A stretch of 64,000 nt of DNA, from positions 111,198 to 175,197 of the forward strand of contig JBKCUA010000013.1 in the NCBI GenBank assembly GCA_046318675.1. The letters are read 5' to 3'. Under the pieces are notes generated by a model. That model did not search any database. It had not been told where the DNA came from and worked only from the letters and a program-made list of their open reading frames with translations. Position numbers and translations under genes: made by a program. The first letter of the stretch is position 1. Each line of letters starts with the position of its first letter. Of this stretch, positions 34,891-43,296 are shown one piece after another. The stretch is from JBKCUA01 sp046318675. Its GTDB lineage: Bacteria > Pseudomonadota > Alphaproteobacteria > JAJTHO01.

Positions 34891-35437
34891 AATAAACCTT
34901 TATCGCCGGGAACTGGAGTCTTGGGCATCTAAAACCGCCCTTATTTCAAAAAATCAGCGACAACATATCGATGATCAAATTGCCGACAGCGCAGCGCTGA
35001 TTCCGTGGCTACATGGCACACAGTTACGAATTGCCGATGTGGGCAGTGGCAATGGCCTGCCAGGGGTGGTGTTAGCCTGCGCCTTGCCGAGGAACCACTA
35101 CACGTTTATTGAGAGCAACCATAAAAAAGCGGCTTTTCTACAACATCTTACTCAAAAACTTTCCCTACCAGTGACGGTGCGTTGTGCTAGAGTGGAAAGC
35201 CTGCCCCCGTTGGATGTGGATTATTTCACTGCCAAGGCATTTGCGCCATTGCCGCGACTACTGGAGCTGCTGGATACCATTGCGCCAGAGAACCGACGAT
35301 TGCTCCTTCTCAAAGGAAAAAACATTGACACAGAGATAGCAGAAGCGAGGAGACAGTGGACTTTTTCTTCTCTAGAGGTTACAGCCACAGCGACGGGGTC
35401 TTTTATCGTAGCTATCAGGGGGTGGAAACGTGGTTGA
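34859..35437 (+). CDS. rsmG: 16S rRNA (guanine-527-N7)-methyltransferase
   Basis: 192 aa. SAM-binding motif IADVGSGNGLPGVVLA at about residues 58-73, the upstream HIDDQIADSAAL motif and the TAKAFAPLPRLLEL segment are RsmG hallmarks. The probable start is GTG 34859 inside gmhA; the N-terminus is slightly short. The stop overlaps the parA start by 8 nt. Confidence 0.9.
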   Translation: MRWNKTLDTSRINLYRRELESWASKTALISKNQRQHIDDQIADSAALIPWLHGTQLRIADVGSGNGLPGVVLACALPRNHYTFIESNHKKAAFLQHLTQKLSLPVTVRCARVESLPPLDVDYFTAKAFAPLPRLLELLDTIAPENRRLLLLKGKNIDTEIAEARRQWTFSSLEVTATATGSFIVAIRGWKRG

Positions 35438-36287
35438 AGTGTTGCAAGGTAGCGCACATGACGTTGAGCCGATGCTAAAGCCTGAGCGTCGACCCCGTAT
35501 CATTGCCCTTGCCAACCAAAAAGGTGGGGTGGGGAAAACCACAACAGCAGTAAACCTGGCCACGGCACTTGCAGCGATTAAACGCAAAGTATTGCTTATT
35601 GATCTTGATCCTCAGGGAAATGCCAGTACCGGTTTCGGTCTCGCCGATAAAAAACAAATTACTAAGGGTATTTATCAGGCATTGTTAGGCGAGACATCGT
35701 TATCAGATGTTATTTTACCTACCCGTATTCCCGGATTGGACGTGGTGCCCGCTACTGCCGACCTCATGGGAGCTGAGCTAGAGCTAGTGGACGTTGCGGA
35801 TCGGGAAAAAAAGCTGCGCCAAACATTTGGCAATCTTGATCGGTACTATGATTTTATTTTTATTGATTGTCCGCCTGCGTTGGGGTTGCTCACTCTCAAT
35901 GCTCTAGTAGCGGCCAACGGTGTTTTAGTACCATTGCAATGCGAGTATTACGCCCTTGAGGGGCTGAGTGGCCTTGTTAAAACTTTAGATCGCGTCCGCC
36001 AAGCCTACAATAGAGAGCTTATCATTCAAGGTATTGTCCTAACAATGTTCGATCGCCGCAATCGGTTATGTGAGGGCGTAGCCGAAGATGTACGCGGCTT
36101 TTTTGGCGATAAAGTTTATAAAATTGCTATTCCCCGCAACGTCCGGGTATCCGAAGCCCCTTCCCACGGGGTGCCTGTTATGCTCTACGATCCACGGTGC
36201 CCTGGGGCGCGTGCTTATATGGAACTAGCCAGTGAATTTTTACAGCGTGAAAAAGCCCGTGTTGTTATGGAGACGCCTGTATCATGA
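35430..36287 (+). CDS. parA: Chromosome-partitioning ATPase ParA (Soj)
   Basis: 285 aa from GTG 35430 (ATG 35472 is an alternative). Deviant Walker A KGGVGKTTTAVNLATAL, Walker A' LLIDLDPQGNASTGFG and FIDCPPALGLLT are standard for chromosomal ParA. With ParB it segregates origins along the nucleoid. Part of the rsmG-parA-parB unit, overlapping parB by 4 nt. Confidence 0.96.
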   Translation: MVEVLQGSAHDVEPMLKPERRPRIIALANQKGGVGKTTTAVNLATALAAIKRKVLLIDLDPQGNASTGFGLADKKQITKGIYQALLGETSLSDVILPTRIPGLDVVPATADLMGAELELVDVADREKKLRQTFGNLDRYYDFIFIDCPPALGLLTLNALVAANGVLVPLQCEYYALEGLSGLVKTLDRVRQAYNRELIIQGIVLTMFDRRNRLCEGVAEDVRGFFGDKVYKIAIPRNVRVSEAPSHGVPVMLYDPRCPGARAYMELASEFLQREKARVVMETPVS

Positions 36288-37222
36288 CATCCGTTGTTAC
36301 CCCTTCCACTTTAACAGGGAAAAAAGCCGGGCTTGGTCGGGGATTGTCCGCATTATTTGCCCCAACAGGGGAGACTCAAGAAACACAAGAAAGCGTGTTG
36401 CAGTTGCCCATGCGCCAAGTGCGCCCCAACACCCAACAACCGCGGCGGCATTTTGATGAAACGGCTTTAACCGAATTAGCCGATTCCATTCGCACCCACG
36501 GAGTGCTGCAACCCATTATCGTCCGCAAAGTTGCAGATGCGTATGAAATTATCGCCGGGGAACGCCGCTGGCGCGCAACAGGCAAAGCGGGACTAGAAAC
36601 GATTCCCGCTATCGTACGAACAGCAGACGATCGCGAAGCACTAGAACTAGCACTACTAGAAAATTTACAGCGTGAAGACCTTAACCCCTTGGAAGAAGCA
36701 GAATGCTATCAGCAATTGCTCAAGGCGGGATTATACGATCACGCAGGTTTGGCCCAACGGCTAGGGCTGAGCCGCAGTTATGTGTCCAACCAAGTGCGCC
36801 TGCTCAATCTTGCCCCCGCAACCCGCGCCATGCTAGCCGCAGGCCGCATTGGCCCCGCCCATGCGCGTCTTATTCTCTCACTTCCGGCAGATCAGCATGA
36901 CGATCTCGCAGAGCGCATTGAAAAAGAACATCTTACTGTACGCCAAGTAGAAGTATTATTGCGATTTGGTGATACGATACCTGAGCCTGATGTAAGCGAA
37001 AACAATGATACTAAATCAGCATCTCAAACTTTCCAGCGTCGCTTGCCTGACCCCGCTTTTACAAAATATATCAATATTTTGCAGCAACGCTGGCACGCCC
37101 CAGTGCGCCTACGTCGGGTGCAGGAAAGTGGCGTAGAAGTCCGCGTATGCTTTAAAACCGAAGCAGAATTTCATGCATTTCTGGAAACAGTGCCCACCGC
37201 AACAATTTCCCAAAAGAAATGA
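36284..37222 (+). CDS. parB: Chromosome-partitioning protein ParB (Spo0J)
   Basis: CTPase clamp that loads at parS. 312 aa: N-terminal ParA-stimulating GLGRGLSALF, the CTP-binding ParB/Srx core with GERRWRATGKAG and ENLQREDLNPLEEA, the central HTH GLSRSYVSNQVRLLNL and GHARLI-like segment (here GPAHARLIL), and a C-terminal dimerisation domain. An inverted repeat lies just after the stop. Confidence 0.96.
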   Translation: MTSVVTPSTLTGKKAGLGRGLSALFAPTGETQETQESVLQLPMRQVRPNTQQPRRHFDETALTELADSIRTHGVLQPIIVRKVADAYEIIAGERRWRATGKAGLETIPAIVRTADDREALELALLENLQREDLNPLEEAECYQQLLKAGLYDHAGLAQRLGLSRSYVSNQVRLLNLAPATRAMLAAGRIGPAHARLILSLPADQHDDLAERIEKEHLTVRQVEVLLRFGDTIPEPDVSENNDTKSASQTFQRRLPDPAFTKYINILQQRWHAPVRLRRVQESGVEVRVCFKTEAEFHAFLETVPTATISQKK

Positions 37223-37224
37223 TA

Positions 37225-37266
37225 CCGCTTTGCGTTCAATATGTAGAAATTATCTGCGCAAAGCGG
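37225..37266. repeat. 10-bp perfect inverted repeat after parB
   Basis: CCGCTTTGCG (37225-37234) and CGCAAAGCGG (37257-37266) with a 22-nt loop, 3 nt after the parB stop. There is no T-run after it, so a rho-independent terminator is doubtful; it could be an attenuating or mRNA-stabilising hairpin. Confidence 0.5.
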
Positions 37267-37292
37267 CCAGCCCGCGCGGCGTTTGAGCGAAT

Positions 37293-37320
37293 CATTTTGC
37301 AATCATTTGATGGCAAAATG
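37293..37320 (+). promoter_or_regulatory. Hairpin at the aat ribosome-binding region
   Basis: CATTTTGC (37293-37300) pairs with GCAAAATG (37313-37320) across a 12-nt loop. The right arm ends 2 nt before the aat ATG at 37323, where a ribosome-binding site should be, and no clear Shine-Dalgarno is visible. It may limit translation of aat. Confidence 0.4.
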
Positions 37321-37322
37321 GT

Positions 37323-37988
37323 ATGAGTACTCTCATTCATTTTATTGCTCCGCAAACTATTCTTGATGCATACCGCCTAGGACTATTTCCTATGGGGCAA
37401 ACTCGGGATGATCCGACAGTCTATTGGGTGCAACCAACGTGGCGGGGCATTCTCCCTTTTGATAAGTTCCATGTGCCCCGCAGTCTCGCTAAAACTTGGC
37501 GGCGCGGAGATTTTGAAATTCGCATAGATACTGATTTCCGCTCTGTCATTCGAGCCTGCGCCGACAATCGCCGAGCAAGTACGGATTCTTGGATTAATGA
37601 CACTATTCTGGAAACCTTTACTGAATTAAACATACTCGGTCATGCTCACTCCATAGAATGCTGGCGCGGTTCCGATCTCATTGGTGGTTTATATGGTCTC
37701 GTCATCGGCGGGGCTTTCTTTGGAGAATCAATGTTTAGCCGCGCACCGGATGCAAGCAAATTAGCTCTCATTGATTTGGTTGCCCGCCTGCGGTTTAGCG
37801 GCTTCTGCCTTCTTGACACCCAATTTGTTAACAAACATTTACAACGCTTTGGTGCAATAGAAATCCCCAAGGCAGCTTTCTCTAGAATGTTGGAGGATGC
37901 TTTAAAAATCAGCCCTGTTTTCTACCGTGGTATGTTACCAGAAGGAGCAGTATCAGGATTTTTACATCCTAACAACCAAACATCATAA
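37323..37988 (+). CDS. aat: Leucyl/phenylalanyl-tRNA-protein transferase
   Basis: Adds Leu/Phe to N-terminal Lys/Arg of proteins, marking them for ClpAP (N-degron pathway). 221 aa. The FPMGQTRDDPTVYWVQPTWRGI segment, CWRGSDLIGGLYGLVIGGAFFGESMFS and DTQFVNKHLQRFGA motifs are diagnostic (quoted in part). The 3' end overlaps the DUF2155 gene by 67 nt tail to tail, in the alphaproteobacterial order aat-DUF2155. Confidence 0.94.
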   Translation: MSTLIHFIAPQTILDAYRLGLFPMGQTRDDPTVYWVQPTWRGILPFDKFHVPRSLAKTWRRGDFEIRIDTDFRSVIRACADNRRASTDSWINDTILETFTELNILGHAHSIECWRGSDLIGGLYGLVIGGAFFGESMFSRAPDASKLALIDLVARLRFSGFCLLDTQFVNKHLQRFGAIEIPKAAFSRMLEDALKISPVFYRGMLPEGAVSGFLHPNNQTS

Positions 37989-38446
37989 ACGGGATGTTCT
38001 AACGCCGATAGAGCTGGGCTACTGGCAAACATCCACCCAGTAAAGCGACGGATATTTTCGTAACTTGGTTTCTGCTCATCAATTTCAATAAAGGCCGCAC
38101 TATCGGGAACTTCTTCATCCACAGTATTTTGGCAAGCTCGCACGGAAAGTCTTAATGTACCAAATCGCACCACCTTATCCACACCAGCCTCAAATCTACT
38201 AACTCTTGCTGTTATTTTATCCAAACCTTGGAGCACAGCAATGCTATTAGGAGTATATTTCTTCGCTGTCGTACCTACAGCTTGCGGAGGAAGAACAGGA
38301 TCAAGCCCCCCCTGACTTTCCGGCTCAGTTCCCAAGGGAACACTCACTGTTTCCTCAATTACAGGTGTTTGTTCTACTCCAATTTGCGCCATAGCAGAGA
38401 ACTGGATCAATAAGATTGCCAGCCCACAAACAATAGCACGCATCAA
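37922..38446 (-). CDS. DUF2155 domain protein, exported
   Basis: 174 aa with a signal peptide ending near AMA-Q (residue 21). A Pro-rich linker is followed by the DUF2155 domain (about residues 65-165): AVLQGLDKITARV, the RFGTLRLSVRACQ motif and AFIEIDE, FTGWMFASSPALSALEHPVYDVWLLGC. Conserved in alphaproteobacteria beside aat and the NDUFA12 gene; its function is not established. ATGA overlap with mlaD. Confidence 0.86.
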   Translation of the reverse strand: MMRAIVCGLAILLIQFSAMAQIGVEQTPVIEETVSVPLGTEPESQGGLDPVLPPQAVGTTAKKYTPNSIAVLQGLDKITARVSRFEAGVDKVVRFGTLRLSVRACQNTVDEEVPDSAAFIEIDEQKPSYENIRRFTGWMFASSPALSALEHPVYDVWLLGCKNPDTAPSGNIPR

Positions 38447-38952
38447 GGCTGTGCCCCCAAAGGACTGACTGTAGGAGTTGTCACAGTTTTTTCTCCATTT
38501 CCACCACTCGCCGAAGAAAATACAAATCTTGCCAACAAATCGCTTAAATTTGTAGGAGCTTCCGTAAAAGCAAAAGTCTCACCATTTTTAAGCGTATCCG
38601 GATCGCCGCCGGGAGTAATTGCAACAAAGTTACCACCCAATAATCCCTCTGAAGCAACCGTGATAACAGAATCTCTGGGCAATTGGATACTTTCGTCTAA
38701 TGTTACACTAAGGCGGGCGAGAAAAGTGCGTTGATCCAAGCTAAGATTGCTGACGCGACCCACCTTGATTCCAGCAATACGAACATCTGTACCGACGGTC
38801 ACACTACCCACCTTGCTAAAAACAGCGTGCAGTACATAACCATCTTTCACCCCACGATGGGTGGTGCTGCTATTATAAGCAAATATTACAAAAACACCCG
38901 CGATAAGAAGAACTACAGCCCCCAATATAGTTTCAAAAACACTACGGCTCAT
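38443..38952 (-). CDS. mlaD: Lipid-asymmetry protein MlaD (MCE domain)
   Basis: 169 aa: an N-terminal membrane anchor (about residues 7-26) and one MCE domain (about 40-115) with VGTDVRIAGIKVGRV and SEGLLGGNFVAITPGG. It is the periplasmic substrate-binding ring of the Mla phospholipid transporter. MlaE and MlaF are not in the window. It lies between NDUFA12 and DUF2155 with 4-nt overlaps at both ends. Confidence 0.9.
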   Translation of the reverse strand: MSRSVFETILGAVVLLIAGVFVIFAYNSSTTHRGVKDGYVLHAVFSKVGSVTVGTDVRIAGIKVGRVSNLSLDQRTFLARLSVTLDESIQLPRDSVITVASEGLLGGNFVAITPGGDPDTLKNGETFAFTEAPTNLSDLLARFVFSSASGGNGEKTVTTPTVSPLGAQP

Positions 38953-39332
38953 ACGTCATTCTTTCTGGAAAAAGCTGTTTTTTGTACAGGAGGGCACCAT
39001 GCTTCATAATCTCCTGTAGCGTGAGAACGGTGACTACCCCAGCGTAACTCTCCCGGAGGGTAATAAGCATAAATAGTTCCTGTCAAATTAGGTGTATGAT
39101 TTTTTTGCCAAACATAGCGATATCTCTCCAATTGGGGTAGGGTATTTTCAGTACGAGTAAGCCAAGCCTGCCATTCTGGTGGAACTTTAGATGCTTCTGT
39201 GGAACCCTTAAAAAGCACCCAGCGTCGTGCGTCTTTTTTATCATGAAAATAACGATTACCAAAACTGTCCGCACCCACGTATTGACCTACCCACCAAGTT
39301 TTAAGCTGCATTCCCAAACGGCTGAAGTCCAT
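38949..39332 (-). CDS. Complex I accessory subunit, NDUFA12-like
   Basis: 127 aa from ATG 39332, chosen because AGGAAAAGGAT precedes it; upstream in-frame ATGs at 39350 and 39365 are weaker. Signature segments: WVGQYVGADSFGNRYFHDK, RRWVLF, PPEWQAWL and NLTGTIYAYYPPGE. It is the bacterial homologue of mitochondrial NDUFA12 (B17.2), found in alphaproteobacteria, supporting complex I in this organism together with nuoE. Confidence 0.9.
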   Translation of the reverse strand: MDFSRLGMQLKTWWVGQYVGADSFGNRYFHDKKDARRWVLFKGSTEASKVPPEWQAWLTRTENTLPQLERYRYVWQKNHTPNLTGTIYAYYPPGELRWGSHRSHATGDYEAWCPPVQKTAFSRKNDV

Positions 39333-39406
39333 TATCCTTTTCCTGTTCATGTTATTGTGATACACGCCTGTCGTCTATTGTCAATTCTAAGGGAAGGAAG
39401 TTTTTA

Positions 39407-39880
39407 ATGTTTAATGCCGATGAATTATTCCATGTCTGTGCCCGTCTTGGAATATCCTTAAGTCTTCCACCAGCTCCCGTTGCCAATTATGTTGCTTATA
39501 ATTTTGATGGAAGTATTTTATGGATTTCTGGTCAATTGCCTTTTGTTGATGGAAAAATCAGCTGTACCGGAATTGTAGGAGATACAGTAGATCCAACAGA
39601 TGCAGCCGTGGCCGCTAAAGTAGCTTCTATTAATTTGTTATCTCAATTGCATAATTTTTTAATTCAAAACAACCGCCAAGTTAAAGGATGCCTGCGTTTA
39701 GGCGGCTTTATTGCATCGGTGCCAAAATTTACAGGGCATTCTTTAGTAATGAATGGAGCATCCGATATTATTGCTAGTGCCCTTGCACCTCACGGTCGCC
39801 ACGCTCGTACCAGCATTGGTGTGGCTAGCCTACCCTTAGGAGCTTCTGTAGAAGTTGAAGGACAATTTCTCATTGCTTAG
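39407..39880 (+). CDS. RidA/YjgF family protein
   Basis: 157 aa of the YjgF/RidA superfamily, the longer bacterial subgroup. N-terminal LGISLSLPPAPVANYVAY, the WISGQLPF pocket, and the C-terminal ARTSIGVASLPLGASVEVEG with the Arg that binds the imine/carboxylate. RidA enzymes deaminate reactive enamines and imines; specific substrate unknown. A 148-bp element is inserted exactly at its stop codon, which is preserved. Confidence 0.9.
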   Translation: MFNADELFHVCARLGISLSLPPAPVANYVAYNFDGSILWISGQLPFVDGKISCTGIVGDTVDPTDAAVAAKVASINLLSQLHNFLIQNNRQVKGCLRLGGFIASVPKFTGHSLVMNGASDIIASALAPHGRHARTSIGVASLPLGASVEVEGQFLIA

Positions 39881-40027
39881 GGCACCTCTAATAACCTCAT
39901 TTCTAGGGCGATTGACGTCGTCAGGTCTATGCTCGCAATCCGCACGTACGTTTGAGTACGCTTACGTTTGCTCGCACATCCCATCAGAGCCACTCATCCC
40001 TAATAAATGGGGTTATTAGAGGTGCCC
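39880..40027. mobile_element. 148-bp MITE-like element with 4-bp target duplication
   Basis: Terminal inverted repeats GGGCACCTCTAATAACC (39880 on) and GGTTATTAGAGGTGCCC (to 40027) are exact over 17 bp and extend to 23 bp with one mismatch. Both ends are flanked by CTTA (39876-39879 and 40028-40031), a target-site duplication. No ORF inside, so it is non-autonomous; the parent IS is not in the window. The first G of the element completes the TAG stop of the RidA gene. Confidence 0.88.
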
Positions 40028-40043
40028 CTTAGTAGAAAAGACT

Positions 40044-40182
40044 TATAGCGCGTTGCGGAATTAACAGTAGACTTTAAAAATTCTTCAGCGCGCTATAAGT
40101 TATTTTTGTTCGTCCATTCGGACGCGGCACTTTGTGCCGTGCGCTGGTTGCAAGTATACTTTTAATTATGAAACCAGATATA
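40044..40182 (+). repeat. Dispersed 140-bp structured repeat, copy 2
   Basis: Near-identical, same-orientation copy of 23908-24048. Differences include a C-to-T in the first hairpin arm (GCGCGTTG), a shorter T-run and two changes that weaken the last hairpin (GAAACCAGATATA). It follows the MITE by 16 bp and ends 9 bp before the hslO stop. Together the two elements fill the 311-bp gap 39881-40191. Confidence 0.85.
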
Positions 40183-40191
40183 TACCCGCAA

Positions 40192-41100
40192 TCAGAAAAG
40201 GTTTTCTGATGTAAATTCAAAGCTTTTATTACAAAACGCACAATTCATTTCGATTCTATTCGAATCATCCCACATGGTGGATATCTCTTCATTGGGAAGA
40301 TTCGAAAGAATCATTTTCAACCGCTGTGAGGTGCATCGACAAGTGGCAAAAACTGGTTGAGGTGGGAATACTCGTACCTCAATCCCACCAAAAAGACGAT
40401 ACAATAACCTTTCCGCTGCAAGCCCACTATCTAATAATTCAGCCTTAGATAGAGTTTCAAGAAGTGCCCCAACCTCATCCCAAGCCGCGTCCTTATCAGT
40501 AGCTTTATTCTCATCCTCCGGAAGAGACTGTATAAGCAACGCACCCGAACGCCAAGCGTTCGCCGCTTCTTGCTGTGTTGCAACTATAATTTTAGTGGGC
40601 AATTGCACCGATTGGTTGAAATAATGCTCGACCGCCACCCCAAGACGTGAGCCTTCAAGGGCGACAATTCCTTGATAGCGTTCCTTAGTGGCACTAAGCG
40701 TTGCCGTAAAAGCTAAGTATCCTTTACCAGTCAGCGATTGTAGGTTTTCCGGATTCACTGGTACAGGTCCCGTGCACTGGGCATAACCACGCACCCCGCC
40801 ATCGGAGGTAATATCAACCACCAACATAGAGACAGCACCCTCGCTACTCGTTTGCAGAATGAATTTGCCATCCACATCAAAAAAACTGGCCATACCACTT
40901 GTTAATGCCAATGCTTCGCCCAATAATTCACCTACTGGTAGTGGATAAGCATGGTATCCTAAAATTGTTGTTACCGTTTGTGCCAAGCGTACCAGCCGAC
41001 CGCGCACCCCATACGTAGGCAAAAGAAACGACAAAATAATGTCATCCGTCGGACTAACAACAAAAGGATCAAGAACAGTAGGAGGATTGGTTATGTCCAC
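40192..41100 (-). CDS. hslO: Hsp33 redox-regulated chaperonin
   Basis: Holdase activated by oxidation. About 303 aa. The RGRLVRLAQTVTTILGYH start and GEALAL helix are typical; the C-terminal zinc switch is CRC (about residue 263) and, 35 residues later, CAFC. The start is uncertain: GTG at 41100 or TTG at 41106; both overlap the argF 3' end. Last gene of the minus-strand argD-argF-hslO unit. Confidence 0.9.
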   Translation of the reverse strand: MDITNPPTVLDPFVVSPTDDIILSFLLPTYGVRGRLVRLAQTVTTILGYHAYPLPVGELLGEALALTSGMASFFDVDGKFILQTSSEGAVSMLVVDITSDGGVRGYAQCTGPVPVNPENLQSLTGKGYLAFTATLSATKERYQGIVALEGSRLGVAVEHYFNQSVQLPTKIIVATQQEAANAWRSGALLIQSLPEDENKATDKDAAWDEVGALLETLSKAELLDSGLAAERLLYRLFGGIEVRVFPPQPVFATCRCTSQRLKMILSNLPNEEISTMWDDSNRIEMNCAFCNKSFEFTSENLF

Positions 41101-41951
41101 AACCAATCCAATAATGCCATTTGAACATATAAACGATTTTCTGCTTCGTCTAAGACGCGAGATTGTATGCCATCCATTACCGCGTCAACAACTTCTTCAC
41201 CGCGCATGGCAGGAAGACAGTGCAAAAAAATTGCGGATGTCTTAGCTGCGGCCATCAATGTGGGGGTTACTTGATAAGGCCGAAGCCGATCTTTTTGGGC
41301 GAAAACATCCGTACAGCCCATAGACACCCAAGTATCCGTAACAACAACATCAGCACCTCGAACAGCTTCTACTGGATCGATCGTCAAATAACCATCGGCT
41401 TTTTTCCACAAAGCCTCTGGTGTTGCAGTCCGCAAAGTAAAGCCGAACACCGTGGCGGCCTCATACCAAGAACGCCAAACATTGTTTGGATCGCCAATCC
41501 AGGCAACATTCATTTTTCCAAGATTTAACCCTGCTTCCCGGCAAGTAAGCATATCTGCAAGAATCTGACAGGGATGACTTTTATCCGTCAAGGCATTGAT
41601 AACTGGAACAGCACTGAATGTAGCCAACTCGGTTAACCGTGCATGAGCCGTAGTACGAAGCATGATAGCGTCACCATACCGTGACAATACCCGAGCCGTA
41701 TCAGCAATACTTTCACCCCGACCAAGCTGCATTTCATCACTGCGTAAGATAATTGCTTGAGCACCCAATTTCCACGCAGCGCGCTCAAAAGATACTCTTG
41801 TACGAGTGGAGGGTTTTTCAAAAATACATATTAACGCCCGATTTGAATGCCGAACCTCAGCAGATTTATTTTTAAAACGAGCCGCCGCTTCAATGAGTGC
41901 TGTTAATGTTAACGCATTATGCCCAACAATATCTAGAAAATGCTTAAGCAT
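41091..41951 (-). CDS. argF: Ornithine carbamoyltransferase
   Basis: Makes citrulline in arginine synthesis. 286 aa from ATG 41951 (8-nt overlap with argD); an upstream start at 41981 is inside argD. The carbamoyl-phosphate motif STRTR is at residues 48-52, with HPCQILADMLT near 120 and the ornithine-loop HCLPAMRGEEV near 250. Slightly short, but all motifs are present. Confidence 0.95.
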   Translation of the reverse strand: MLKHFLDIVGHNALTLTALIEAAARFKNKSAEVRHSNRALICIFEKPSTRTRVSFERAAWKLGAQAIILRSDEMQLGRGESIADTARVLSRYGDAIMLRTTAHARLTELATFSAVPVINALTDKSHPCQILADMLTCREAGLNLGKMNVAWIGDPNNVWRSWYEAATVFGFTLRTATPEALWKKADGYLTIDPVEAVRGADVVVTDTWVSMGCTDVFAQKDRLRPYQVTPTLMAAAKTSAIFLHCLPAMRGEEVVDAVMDGIQSRVLDEAENRLYVQMALLDWLWT

Positions 41952-43134
41952 AACTGACTCTTGCCTCCAAGGCAACAGCAACTCTTTCCAGCTTCATCAA
42001 TGCGTCTTCTACTTCTTTTTTATTTATAATCAAAGGTGGTAATAAACGAATGACGCCTCCTCCTGCGGGAATAACAAGCAAGCCTTCGGCCAACAACATC
42101 TCTGCTACCAAACGATTATCAGGAACACAGACGAGCCCTAACATGAGGCCAGCACCACGGGTGGCACTGAAAACTTGTGGATAGCTTGCAACAAGACTAC
42201 GCATTCCTTGTATAAAAAAGCTACCCATCTCAATAACATTAACAAGAAAATCAGGCTTGAGAATTTCATGAAGAACGGCAGCACCAACAGCGGTAGCTAA
42301 AGGATTTCCGCCAAAAGTAGAACCATGCGTTCCCGTAGTCATACCACGTGCAGCTTCTTTCGTAGCAAGACACGCCCCAATGGGAAAACCACCACCAAGC
42401 CCCTTAGCACTAACCAAAATATCGGGTTGAATATTTTCACCCTCGTATGCAAATAAATGTCCTGTACGCCCAATTCCGGTCTGAATCTCATCAAGAAACA
42501 ATAGAATATTATTTTCATCACACAAATCACGCACGGCTTTAAAGTACCCTGGCGGGGGCATATTGATGCCGCCTTCACCCTGAATAGGCTCTAAAAGAAT
42601 AGCGGCAGTTTCATTGTTTAAAGCTGATTTAAGCGCATCTATATCCCCATAGAGTACTTGCTCGAACCCAGGAAGCATTGGCTCAAATCCACCTTTACCA
42701 CAAGCCGACAATGCTGCGAAGGTACGACCATGAAATGAATTTTTAGCGGCAATAATTTTATACCGTTGTGGCTGGCCATTGCTTCGAAAAAAACTACGAA
42801 CAATTTTAATACCACATTCAATGGCTTCAGCCCCAGAGTTACCAAAAAAGACATAATCAGCAAAACTGTTTTTAATTAATATTTTACCAAGATTTTCCTG
42901 ACCTATAGATTGATACCAGTTGGAGATATGCCAAACTTTTTCGGCTTGATTATAAAGGGCCTTCATTAAAGCCGGATGGTGGTGACCCAAAGCGTTTACG
43001 GCAACACCACTGCCACAATCAAGATATGCTCTATTTTGAATGTCATACACCCAGCAGCCTTCACCACGCACAAAAGCAACCGGAAACGGGCTGTACACAG
43101 GGAGAATCGGCGATGAGCTTACAGAAGATGTCAC
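41944..43134 (-). CDS. argD: Acetylornithine aminotransferase
   Basis: PLP-dependent class III aminotransferase of arginine (and possibly lysine) synthesis. 396 aa from GTG 43134. The PLP lysine is in LVSAKGLGGGFPIGA, the cofactor Asp in LFLDEIQTGIGRTG; GNSGAEAIECGIKIVR and HGSTFGGNPLATAV are standard. Adjacent argF supports the arginine role. First gene of the argD-argF-hslO unit. Confidence 0.94.
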   Translation of the reverse strand: MTSSVSSSPILPVYSPFPVAFVRGEGCWVYDIQNRAYLDCGSGVAVNALGHHHPALMKALYNQAEKVWHISNWYQSIGQENLGKILIKNSFADYVFFGNSGAEAIECGIKIVRSFFRSNGQPQRYKIIAAKNSFHGRTFAALSACGKGGFEPMLPGFEQVLYGDIDALKSALNNETAAILLEPIQGEGGINMPPPGYFKAVRDLCDENNILLFLDEIQTGIGRTGHLFAYEGENIQPDILVSAKGLGGGFPIGACLATKEAARGMTTGTHGSTFGGNPLATAVGAAVLHEILKPDFLVNVIEMGSFFIQGMRSLVASYPQVFSATRGAGLMLGLVCVPDNRLVAEMLLAEGLLVIPAGGGVIRLLPPLIINKKEVEDALMKLERVAVALEARVSYA

Positions 43135-43296
43135 GAAAAATCCGAAAAGAAAATTTTAATCATGATGAATTATTTCGTCAATAAGAACAAGCTTATTAAT
43201 TATAATAAAATTATTTTATTATCTGAATACAAAGTATTTCCCTTGACATAAACCATCATCTTTCCAACAACAGAGTACTTTCTTTCAGGATTCTTT

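Noticed and set aside
35430..37222. parS site near parAB
   Set aside because: No copy of the GTTTCACGTGAAAC-type palindrome was seen by eye here or elsewhere; an exhaustive search was not possible.
43135..43296. Glycine riboswitch or good promoter upstream of gcvH
   Set aside because: The gap is AT-rich without riboswitch-like paired blocks; TTGACA at 43243 lacks a matching -10 at 16-18 nt.
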